Below, in pieces: positions 14,529-26,900 of a stretch of DNA of 45,000 nucleotides. The position numbers and the translations under genes are program-made. Origin of the DNA: Glandiceps talaboti. Its lineage: Eukaryota; Hemichordata; Enteropneusta; Spengelidae. The notes beneath the pieces are model-generated. The model saw nothing but the letters and a program-made list of their open reading frames with translations. It ran no database searches and was not told where the DNA came from. The DNA is taken from contig NC_135554.1 of the NCBI RefSeq assembly GCF_964340395.1, forward strand, positions 21,970,592-22,015,591, read 5' to 3'. Every line of letters begins with the position of its first letter. Positions within the stretch are counted from its first letter, which is position 1.

Positions 14529-14836
14529 GGTTCCGATTACCCGACCCCAACCTATTTTTTACACGCAGACACTAAACTTTTTTTTACGTATTCGAGAAAA
14601 AAAAAATAAATTAGCGAAAATTGTGAAGTCTCACAAGAAATAGTGGATGCGGAAACTGACATCAATATAAAAAAGCAACAATATAAAACTGTTCTTCAAA
14701 TATGTAATGGCTGTGCATCTGATGATAATAAACCAATAACACAGAGACCATATGGAAAACAACGGAAAACACAACTACCAGAACTAGACATTCAAAAATT
14801 CTACCTATCCCACCGAGTGTACGCGTAATCGGAACC
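14529..14836 (-). mobile_element. Short TIR element (MITE), copy B
   Basis: Same family as 4478-4780 but inverted. Ends are GGTTCCGATTAC and GTAATCGGAACC. Outside these, AGGCCTAA-like sequence flanks both sides in opposite orientation, so the true TIR may extend to about 14512 and 14863. The small reading frames here belong to the element. Confidence 0.8.
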
Positions 14837-15360
14837 ACCCGCAATTTTTTTGTTAGGCCTAACGCGAATGTATAGGAACTAGACAATTCGATCAGTGACC
14901 AAAATGATACAATGTTACAAGACATGAATGCGAGGCTTGCAATTGGCGAGTTTTCATCGAAACTTTCAATAATGTTTCGTTAATTCGTCTTTTGAAAGTG
15001 TCCTTTACAAGTGCATGTGAGTGAAGTCGTGGGTTGTATCATGGACGGGTCTTTCATGACATCACTGTTTCAACCATAGTACTAGGTCGCTTGTTTACAT
15101 CGTACTTTTACTGGTGCATAGCTGATGCAATCTATACATTCCGGGGACATACAATACCACGTATATAGTACAATTGTTTCCAGTGCAAGACACACAATAT
15201 GTACGACTCGAATTTCATTGAATTTACTCTCATACCCATAAGACTTACAGTACGTCGTGTTGTTCTGCCCTCAACGGTGAGAAAATGGGTTGAACATTGG
15301 CAATGCGTGAGGGCGCCTTGACACGGCTTACCGATAGACAGACTATTGACGTACTCTTAG
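14837..15360. other. Noncoding stretch
   Basis: No feature recognised. Confidence 0.5.
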
Positions 15361-15649
15361 ATGTTATGCCCTAATATTTGTTTCATTCAGCCAAAGAAAA
15401 TATGAGTGACCTAAGGGGCCTTTGTCACTACGCGTCGCTAGACTCGTAGTGACAACCCATAGGCTGAATGAAGAAAAAAATTGGAGAATAACATAATTAT
15501 ACAAGCGTCAGTAATATCAAAGAAAAATCGGGGAAAGTAATGGCAATTTGGAACGTTTTGACTCATATTTCGAACACAGCAAAAGCAGTGACGTAGACAC
15601 GCATTGTCGTTACATAGACGCGCGTTGTCGTGACGTAGAATGACCAGAG
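15361..15649 (+). mobile_element. Foldback element family, copy 1
   Basis: A foldback half (TTCATTCAGCC ... GGCTGAATGAAG, arms around a GTCACTACGCGTCGCTAGAC core) is followed by a unique tail with AAAAATCGGGGAAAG and ACGTAGACACGC. The same order is present at 20104-20413 and, inverted, at 28623-28936. Confidence 0.8.
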
Positions 15650-16569
15650 TTTATATATTCCATATGTTTTGTTCAACTTGGATCGTGCATGGTAAATCAA
15701 CTATATTATATGAGTTAGAAAACGTCACAGCAAGCCACTTTTACGATGTACTCTTTATGATTACACAAGAATGAATAAAAAACGTGGACAGTAGTGTAAA
15801 CGATAAACATAATATTACTACAGAAACTGTTTGCATACTGGTTACCTAAACAAAGAAAGGAAAAGAATTGGATATTCTTCTTCTTTAATTTTTCAGTTAA
15901 ATTTACGGATATTTAAAATAAATATCGATAAAATAATATAACATGTTTCTGTGTCATATATGTCATTCACTATAATTAAAATAAACAGGATGGGCTAAAG
16001 CAATGGTTTGGGTCAATTGGTGACCAATGGCAGCTATGTTGTGTCATTCGCTATAATTAAAGTACAATGTATACAGGACAGGCTAAACAAAAGTATTTTT
16101 TTGGTAACCAATGGCAACTATAGGTATAAGTACATTCTTCATGTCTTTTATTTTTAATACACGTTTTGTGAATAAGAATTACCGCACTGTCGAGTCGATT
16201 TAGAAAAAATGATGTGTTGGTTCAAGCAAAACGGGTGTCCTCTAAATTCTAATCAATAAAATGCTATCGTCCACATTAATAATTTATATCATTTTATTAA
16301 CATTCGCATTCAGGGCTTGAACCATGTTATTCTTTAATCAATTTTTATAATCTAGAAATTAAATATTTGAATTATTAATGTTTCCATTAAATTGTGATAT
16401 TGCCTTTTTGTTTCCACAAATAATAGCTTAATATTACTTTCTACATTTATCATGGTTATGGTATGGGTCTCCGTTTATAATATAGAATAAAATAGTTTTG
16501 TAATGTATTATGTAATAACAATAAAACATTTATTATATAATGTGTCTGTCTCTCTGTGTGCGTGCGTGC

Positions 16570-16631
<62 letters not shown>

Positions 16632-17104
16632 AAAGAACTATTGTTACATTTTTAATATAGTCACATGTAATCACCATTTTAATGTGAACAGCTTTTGGAA
16701 GAGTTGAAGTTTTAAATATTGCCATCATAAATGTGTTTCCATATGACCCGTTAACATAATAAATATGGAGATGGCTACAAACACGAGATTAATGAGCTAA
16801 TATGACAGCTTTGTTGGCTGTTTAAGATAACTGTAATTATCACTCATATTTCATGCATGGACATGTCTTGTTTTGTTTTGAAAAATGCTTCAGTTTGATA
16901 GCTTTGTACAGTACCGCTTCAGTGAAATCGGTCACAGCAATAGCATCTGTTGACCACACCTATGCATGCAGATACGCTCAGTATACTCGTTACTAACAGT
17001 AGAGGTCAGAACTTTACTAGAAGTCGTGCTATCATCGTTGGAATGTATTCATGACCATCGATAGAGTCGTTAGTTTTTTGGGGGGTGTGTTATTTAAGAT
17101 ACAA
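15650..17104. other. Noncoding flank upstream of the polycystin gene
   Basis: Contains a short diverged duplication of GTGTCATTCGCTATAATTAA type (about 15950-16110), a GT microsatellite and the presumed promoter/5' UTR of the polycystin gene. No convincing TATA box. Confidence 0.5.
16573..16629 (+). repeat. (GT)n microsatellite
   Basis: About 28 dinucleotide units, 475 bp before the first coding exon. Confidence 0.95.
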
Positions 17105-17183
17105 ATGAAGCCTGGATTTTTGTTCTTACGTTTATTGTACATTTGCGTGTATTTGTTTTGCCTTTTGACATCGGCCATACAAG
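17105..17183 (+). CDS. Exon 1: signal peptide of the polycystin-like protein
   Basis: Residues 1-26. The ATG at 17105 gives a short basic start (MKPG) followed by a strongly hydrophobic stretch rich in Leu, Phe and Tyr and a small-residue end (TSAIQ), as in a secretory signal. The donor is GTGAGT after phase 1. An in-frame ATG at 17051 would add 18 residues ahead of the signal; the inner ATG is preferred because it puts the hydrophobic core at the N-terminus. Confidence 0.82.
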
Positions 17184-18365
17184 GTGAGTCAAGTTTATTA
17201 GATTATGTCGCAGAAAAGCTTTCGTTTGAGATGTGCTAGAAAGTAAACGGAGTTCGACATACACAATTTATTGCAACCTTGCAACACTTACTGCAGTGTT
17301 TAAGTTTTCTATCACTTGTGATCGACGATCGCCTGTAGAATGACAAATAGCTGGTTATGCTCGCGTCTAAGGACGATACATTCCTTTGAGTTGATATATA
17401 TGATTACCATACTTACTATTCTTCACAGAAAAAAAAATCCTTCAAATTTTCTTTCCAAGCAACAAAGCTTCAGGACTTTTCGAGATACATGTATATATTG
17501 TTCAACATTTTCAAAATTTAAACATCGGTAATGAACCAACATATATTATCTTCAATATGTATAACCTTCGTTTTTATTATGGATATTCATTACCAGCTAG
17601 ATCACGACCTCAATTAGTCAATAGAATCAGTAAACTGCATAATTCGTGGTCCATGGTACCACTGTTACAGTATTTCTATTCCAACAACTGTCACCGGTTT
17701 GCAATTTACGATATACTCAATATCTATTTTTTTTTTAAATTTTAAAAGTCAAACTAAATTCCCGACTTTACTTTCGTAGCTTGCTCTGAGTGTTATTACG
17801 TGGTAGACGCATCCGACTACGTAGGCTGCCAATCAACTACAGTCAACGATATAACATGCCAGAAATGGACGGAACAATCTCCACAGAAGCACGACTATAA
17901 ACCGTCCGATTACCCTGGTTTTGGGTTAGGTGATCATAACAATTGCCGCAATCCCGGATCAGATTACCACACAGTTTGGTGTTACACTACATTGCAAGGT
18001 GAAAGATGGGAAGAATGTAATATTCCTAGTCCAGAACAATACTGTTGTAAGTTTTTTTTTGTTTCATTTTTTATTCTAAAAATGTAGTAAAAATTAGTAC
18101 TTCGTGATGAGCAAATATTTGTTGAGTTCACATAAACCATGGGATTGAAATCAAAATACTACATTATACCACGAGTAATAATTGTAATCTTTATGGAATT
18201 GTAACTCGAAAAAAAATATGTTTTTTTATCATCTTAACCACTGTCAGCCGAGAATGGGGACAATATTTAACTTGTTCTACATAGTTACCGGTTACAAATA
18301 TTACTACGTCCTTTTTTTTAAATACTTTCATTCACTGTGTAGAGTTCTTTATAAAACTTCATTTC

Positions 18366-18443
<78 letters not shown>

Positions 18444-18843
18444 TAATCAATCAGTCAACAGTACTATGTCCTGTATACTATGTGTTCTGTAATATAGTTT
18501 ACTTTCAAATGTCTTATACTAGTGATTTTGCTTCACTTTATAATTATTTTTTCGTGACATTCTTGGTGATACACTCGAATTTTGCAAATTTATTTCAGTC
18601 TTGTGCTTTCACCAAGGTGAACACTAACACATCAACAGCACTAGCAAAAACAACATGCTTTATGAGTACTAACGATAACGTCCCAATCACCCATTTTATA
18701 ACATTCAAATTTGAACCTAACACCAATAAAGGTTATCCCTCAATTGTCTATGGTTTAATTGATATTAGAAATTGAAGAAAAGCCCAATATACCATATATA
18801 TTTTCAATATTTTTATATATTCTTTAAAACTTAATTCTTATTT

Positions 18844-18929
<86 letters not shown>

Positions 18930-19474
18930 CTATATAATTTTTCACGTTTATCAATTGTAACGATACCGATATTATTAATTTACTAGTTCACGAGAATTGA
19001 CTTTCTTTTCGACAGTGTATACTTGCTCTGATAGCTGGTAACATGTTGTTGGGCAATAATAATATTTGGTACGTAACGTGATAACAGGTGTGGGAATGAA
19101 GGGATGCATGGCATTGCATAACATCTTCCTTTTAAAAAGAACTTTAAATACCACACAACGAAAGATTGTTCAAAGAAACATTTCCTTTTCACCCGGACTT
19201 TTATCAATCCTCTTTACTGTATGTGTTTCTTTTAAAAACTTGACTTTAAACAAATTACTTATAATAACAGCTACATCAATGTATAGACTGTGGTAATATA
19301 ATGTATGTTTTTCATTTTAAAAAAAGTTATCAATCACAAAAATGAATTCCTCTGCGCATAATGAGACACGCTGTTATAATTGACAGCAATAAAGTTAACA
19401 TTTCGAAATATTCTATATGCATTTGTTGACGACGCATGTCATTTTTACTTTCCGCAAGGACGGGAAATAAATAA

Positions 19475-19531
<57 letters not shown>

Positions 19532-19630
19532 GGACACGATATCTTTAAAGCTACTGCTAGTATAAACTAGATACCTTTAAAGCTACTGCTAGTAACTAGC
19601 AATTCAAATGAAAATTACTACACATCATCC

Positions 19631-19665
<35 letters not shown>

Positions 19666-22213
19666 TTAAGCCTTCATAAGAAGAGAAACCAACAATGAAA
19701 AAAAAAGAAAACAATACATGACAATCATACAATATAAAATGCTAATTTATGCTAATTGCAAGATTAGGCTTTGGTATATAATTGGTGTATACGTTGATGA
19801 TGAGGAAGGATATAGGAACAATAATCCTTATGGAAATCATTCAGTTTACATCTTGTCTCATTTCTTGTGTAAACATGAAACCATACTTTTGACAATATAC
19901 TTTTAAAATATTTTTTCGAGAGTTTGGAATATTGTACAAACTCCGAGGGTCTAACTTTCATCTTCGGGGCATTCAGGTGGATATCGTCATTAAACCTCAT
20001 CCATTATTCAAGATATTAATCAAGAGTAAAATGAATAATTAATACATTTCCTAATAGTTTCTTATATATTCAAAGTTTAATGGAGAGAATCCGCGATAAT
20101 TAGATATTATTCCCCAGTTTTTTTCTTCATTCAACCAAGGTAAAAAATACTCATGACCTAAGGGACCTTGTCCATCTAGCGAATCGTAGCGACAAACCCT
20201 TAGGTCACGAGGGTTTGTCGCTAAGATTTATTAGATGAGTACTGTCAAGGTCCCTTATAGGTCATGAGGATTTTCCGGCTGAATGAAGAGAACTATTGGG
20301 GAATAATATAATTCGTGAAAAATCGGGGGAAAGGAATGGCGGTTTGGAATTTGGAACGTTTTAGCTCATATTCCGACATAGACACGCGTTGTCGTGATGT
20401 AGAACGACAAGTACACTCCGTGTTTCTGTTCAATACAATATCTTGGCTTGTGAATACTTATTTTTTTTAATCCGGTGGTCATTTACAAAAGTAATGAGAA
20501 GAGATCGCTTCTGTACATTTTTCTTCCCAAATATCGTTAAATGCAGTCAAAAGACTGTGCCAGAATGGAAAAGGTTCGAAAACCATCATCACACTTCTGA
20601 AAAGAATATATTAATCTTTCAAGAAAAAAACCTGTATAGTGTGTTAGTATACAAAACGAGATGGAAAGTGGTGTCTGAATGCTAAAAATGTGGTCAATCG
20701 AAAAATACAGATGCATAAACATAAACACTCAGCTATGCAAACGCTAACACTCACATCAAGAATATACTTATAAATATTATATTAAATGATTTGAACATGT
20801 AACTAACGTAAAGCTGTGGCCGACAGTATAAGTGTTCATGCAATACATGCATCATATAAAGAACTTTTACAAAAAGTTTTTGAGATAAAAGATGTCAGAC
20901 AACTGCTAAGGCCAAACGAAGCAGAACCAATTATTGCATTTACATTACAATTAATCACTATAAAGACGTCACTCTGAACAATGAATGTGCATTGTGTTTT
21001 CACTGCAGGTAATAAACATACAGGAGTCATCAATATTCGTAGTTCGTCCCCTAATTTGAAGTGTTTTAATTTTAGTGTATGATAAATGTGAATATTCTTT
21101 AACCATATCCTTGACTTTTTGCCCGTTAACCAAATAACTATAGTAGGTATATATTGTTGTAATGCTAATAAAAACATCTAAGTATATCACTTACATGTAT
21201 CTCACATTGGCTTTCTGTCTAATTAATCTTATCATGAAATACAGATTTCTTGTACAGTCAACAGTATGGGTTATGCGAATGTGGTTGCTTGGTTACCTTT
21301 TGAATATATGATGGATTATGGCGGTAATAATTGGACTGATGGGGGCCAACATTCCTGGGGTATTTAATCAGGTGCAGCATAATGGATGATCGATGTTGTA
21401 AAATATCCAGTCTTTATTAATCCTCAGCTAGCTAGCTATCTAACTAACTAATTAATTAATTAATTAATTAATTAATTAACATTACTATGCTTTACTCTAA
21501 TTTGCATAACTCAAATACCACATCCACCAAGTATTAAATGACAGTGCCAACGCATCTGAAAATGACACTGTCCTTAGAATGGTGTACATATCTATACAAT
21601 ATTCACGGGTGTATATACTCATGAAACGTAATAATGGTGTCACCTTTACGATGATAAAACAAAGTGAACGTGGGCTTATGAAGCATCCCATATATGCAAT
21701 TATAATTCCCGCGTGCACAGTCGTAAGATCTGGCCAATAAATGGATATTTAAAGTTAAGTTTTGATTTTAAGGGAGTTGCACAGGCTACGGCGTCAGTTA
21801 AAATTCTCAATAAAAAGGAAAAGTTGTGACAGTTTTCTGGTAACTACGTACGAGTCAGCATGTAATACTTGTTGTATTCCTTTCCGACTCTTCCCCCATT
21901 GTTTCAACTGTGCTCTCAATTTCATTGAACAGGACACTTTTACACAAAGAAAATGTCTGTTCAGTTATTTTATCGGTATATATGACTGATTTATATATAC
22001 TGAGTCTTACTATAGTCGTACAATCGCAAAAGACTTCTAATAATGCGCATTGCAAAATCGTTTAACCGACTACTCTCGCAATGCATTTGACGGTGTACTA
22101 TAATACGCAAGAGCAAAGGAAATATCGAGGAGATAATCATGGCTATTACACTTATGTCTATCAACCCGAGAACTAGCTTGTTGGAAACGGTAATAATTGC
22201 GCTAGTTTACATG

Positions 22214-22268
<55 letters not shown>

Positions 22269-22302
22269 TTTGTTTGTTTGTTTGTGTGTGTGTGTGTGTG
22301 TG

Positions 22303-22335
<33 letters not shown>

Positions 22336-23905
22336 GTATGTATGTATGTATGTATGTATGTATACTATGTATGTATGTATGTATGTATGTATGTATGTAT
22401 GTATGTGTATGTATGTATGTATGAATGTATGTGTATGTGTATGTGTGTGTGTGTGTGTCTGTCTGTCTATCTGTCTGTCTGTCTGTATGTCTGTCTGCAT
22501 GACTGGCAAAAGTCCAGTGAAGCCCTTCTTAATATGATCTCGACTAAGTAGAATGTACAATTAATTGTTGAATGTATCAAAATTAGAGACAACTGCATAG
22601 AAAGTATTTATTGAAAGGATCTATTAATACACACTGTCATTCTTTAGACTTGTTACCAGAATACGATATTACAAATAAGATACATAATTAAAAATGACCC
22701 AAGTTTTATATTTCCACTTTGTTTCATTACAGCGCCTGAGCTCACCTTGAAGTAAGTAATACATTTTTGTTAACTTTCGTTTGCATCGAATCCTGGAATC
22801 CATGGGATTGTATTTTTTTTACATTCGTCTTTCCAATGATTGGAAAGACGAATGTGAAAATTCAACCCGCATGGATTAATGAGGCCAATAGACCAAATAG
22901 ACGTGTAGTGTTAGATCTCTCTCCACAGTCTGTGCTTAAACTCAGTCAAATCTGGTCATTAAGAGATGACAATGACTATAAATTCGACCTTCACATAGAA
23001 AATATTGAGAGAATACTTAGCCCAGTATGTAAAAGACAACTTTTTCATGAAAAGAATACTCATAAACCGGCTAGGATAATGCCGTGAGAGTGATTGTGAT
23101 ACACGTTTTTCTGTCTGTTTACAGATGTGAAGGGGACTGTGCCGCGTTGGTAATATCCACGGCGAACTTAACGTATGAAGTTAACTGTGCAAACTGCATT
23201 CGGGAATATGAAATATTCTACACCTGGAAACTGGAATCAATGACCGATGGCACAGAAGTCCCAGGATATGGACTGTCATGCGCAAGTAAGCGGATTTATC
23301 AAACACAGAAAAGATATCAAACATTGCCTAAATTATTTGTGTGGAGTTGTAAAACCATTTCAGACAGTCAATTGATACCAAGTGTCACTATTACAAGCAT
23401 GAACGACGAGTGATGTTATAAATCTTCACATTTTATTATCATATCATATCATATCATATTATATTATTACTGCATTCGTCAAAACAAACGGGGTTACACT
23501 TTTGTGGGCACTGTTATAAACAAACATTTCTCTTGAATAACACACAATGAACGTAAAATATGTTTTGAATGAAATCAATTTTTTAAAACTATTTTCAGAT
23601 AGTACATCGTGTGTTCTTGACATTAGTGTCAGTGGATTGAATCAGTCCACGAGGTACAAGGTAACGGCGACAGCTAACAGACGAGCAAATACAGAACGAT
23701 GGTCAGTGGACGATGAGTTTACAGTTAATATGCCCCCTGTCGGTGGATTTTGCGACGTGACTCCTTCATATGGTAATTTGATTTTTTTTTAAAGTTAGTT
23801 TTTAATAATTAAGTTTTGAGGCTCAAAGGGTCTTTCAAGGTATTCAGAATATAAGGACGGACTTACTGCATAGGGACAGTTGTTATTTACTTGATTGATG
23901 TTGAC

Positions 23906-23974
<69 letters not shown>

Positions 23975-26900
23975 TGTTTGTTTTTGTTTTTGCTGTTTAT
24001 TTCATATATTTATCCGAAACTGCCTATTTGATACTTGATAATTATAACGTTTTCGGTATTACTATCGGGAATGAAATATACACTGAGCTTGAGTCACATT
24101 TAGGATCCTGACTGCTATCAAGTTATGTCAAATTAGTCAATCTCAAGTTCAAACTATCTTTACTACCAATCCTATCTCTTCATAATTGACCAATCACATG
24201 AAGGTCAATACCAAATTCGCGCCAAGAGATATGGAATGTAGGAAAACCTACATAAACCCTTATTTCTGTGTGATCTGTAGGAGTTTTGGTAGATGTCAAT
24301 AAAGTATGAGTAGCTGTTCTTATAGTACTTGGTTGTGTGTGGACATCATTTGTTTCCAGAATCTTCTAAACAATCGACTTATTCCACAATTGCACTGCTG
24401 CAGTGCAAATGCTACTAGTATGCACGCAGAATATTACAAGCAATCGTTGGTACATCCGTGAATAGTTTCATCAGGTTGGACAATATCTTGAGAAAAATAG
24501 TTATATTTCACAACCAAGGTAATTTTTCATATCGTTGGTACATATGTCATAAATTTGATCATTATTGAGTTCTTCAACCACTCCATATAATGTTATAGGT
24601 ATCGCCTTATTGGATTCATTTATGATCAGCTGTTCTGAATGGGGCGATGAAGGAGCCAACTTTCCGGGAGCTGCTGTAGGAATCACCTATGAAATAAGAC
24701 TACACGATTATAACCCACCTGCCGGTGGCATTGTTATCTTTGCGGGTGATAATGTCGCAACATCACCGATACTGGTACGACCTAACCTTGACAACGAGGA
24801 CCATATGGCTGAAATTGAGATCAGCATTTTCGATCCATTTCAGGAATTTGCCAGCTTCTCGGCCAATTTTGAGGTACGATAAACCGACTCAAATATACAT
24901 TGCATTAATTTCACTGGGAGTAAATTCATAAACTGGTGAATGGTGAACAAATGAATTAATTGATATTATGAATATTGTTAACGTGTTAACATGATGCTGG
25001 AAGCCATACTACTAAATCGCTGGTTCTACACAGTCACGCTAATCCCCCCCCCCCGACGTACTACCGGAAAAATATCATTTATCTAAGAATTCATTCCCGA
25101 GAGTGTGTCTATGTCTGTGTGTCTGTGGATGTGGCTGTGGCTGGGTCTGTTACATATATCAAATTCTATTTTTAAAAACTGGGTACAATAGACATGATTA
25201 TTGTTGTCATTGTAACTATACAATATATAACTCTACAAAGTTTAAACAAACAGAACTTAAAGGTGATTCAAAATGCTCACATTCACTATTACTATTTTGC
25301 TAGACGACATGTTTGTGAAGTGTATTCTGGTTTTAAAACTTTAAAAAAAACGTCTGCAAACACCTTAAAATGACCTTCTTTCAGTCAGTTCCCTTCGGAT
25401 TTACTTCGAGAGTTTTCGGGTATTTCCGGTCCCACCTAGAGTTTGCGTACATTCAATATTATTAAGCTAGTCAATCATGTGTCGTTTTACTCCTTTGACT
25501 GTTTAATTTCGTAAGGTACGGAAAATACCAGACGATGTTGCAAAGGAAATGTTGTCCGACGTAGATGGACTGTATGGCATCGTGAACCATGATGATATCA
25601 CTCTTTCACTGCTCTCAGTGAATATGATAGTCGAGCTACTGAACTCTGATGAGGTACAGCGATTTTACTTTGTCCACAATGTTTATGTAGAGTTGTTGCT
25701 TGTAAAATACAATCTTGTATGGTTATTATATTGGGTTATGTTAGTTCTTATATGTCGCTCTGAGTTTTTCTAATTGAATTGTATTGCATTTCTGCATTGT
25801 ACTCTATTGTGCTATTGGCCTATGGTGTTTTATTTTGCTGTACTGCAATACGATGCATACTATTTTGCTAGTTATATTTGCTGCATTGCATTGTATGGTA
25901 TTATCTGATTGTATTTTGCATTACATTACATTACATTACATTACATTACATTACATTACATTACATTACATTACATTACATTACATTACATTACATTACA
26001 TTGTTGCATTGTGTCACATTGTAGTATTGTATTGTACTGCATGAAATTGATAATATTCACTGATCGATTCAAATTGCATTTTCTTTTTACAGGGAGTGAT
26101 TGATGAAAGTGATAAACTGACTACGGGGCAACAGGTAAGACTATCTTCTCTCTGTTATCTGATTTTAAATGAACTATAAACCGCCAGAAGTACGGTTACT
26201 ACGGGAAGCATGAAAACACATTTAGCCTTCAAAACAAAGTTGACCTTTTAAGTCATCTTCAAACCACCAGGAAGTGGTAGCTATAGACCAGATGAACTGC
26301 TTACATTCACTGTCACGTTACTTTACTATCCAGGTGAGATATGCCATGCTAAATGCCACAGAGAGTATCATCCAAGATGGTTTGCAGAGCCTTGATGACG
26401 TCAAACTTACATCATATGCTATACAAACCATCACTGCTGCAGATGATCCAGCAGAGTTGACACCTGACTTGCAGGTACAATGAATTCTATCGTCTAATGT
26501 GTGTGTTTCATCAAATTTTCACGGTTACCTCATTAAAATCATTCTGTGACGTCATACATTCCGCTCAAGTGTCGAGTACCGCGATTGATTGTCACATGTT
26601 TGCTGTAATTTTGAAATCTTTCTTGTTTTAATCGCACACAAATATCGCATTGGCCATTAAAGACCAAGGTTTCAATCCCAGAGTCTTGCATTAGTGTTAT
26701 TTTATCAATATAGCTGTAGATATTACATGGGGTCGTTCTTTTGTTCCGGAACAAATATTTCTATAACTCTGCCAGACAAGTATATTTCACACCCAAATTT
26801 TAACCTTATCCGAACTGGTCGTTAGCAGTGTAAAGCAGCTATTTACCTTTGTTGTTGTTTCAGGTGAAAGGTTCTGAAATGATGCTTACCATGGTATCAT

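Larger units (their letters stand above)
18047..22732 (+). other. Intron 2 (4.7 kb)
   Basis: Between the kringle exon and the microexon. Holds AATC, AT, CTGT, TTTA, ATTA and GT/CTGT/ATGT microsatellites and foldback copy 2. Possible extra exons at 18600 and 21247 were tested for frame and rejected. Confidence 0.7.

Noticed and set aside
18600-18775. Exon-like segment after TTTATTTCAG in intron 2
   Set aside because: In the phase required by the kringle exon it meets a stop within a few codons; no domain is recognised.
21247-21372. Cysteine-rich candidate exon (YGLCECGC) after AAATACAG
   Set aside because: Stops in the required phase after about 20 codons, with no good donor before that.
22139-22560. 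Cys/Val and His/Thr rich frames
   Set aside because: Translation of GT, CTGT and ATGT microsatellites.
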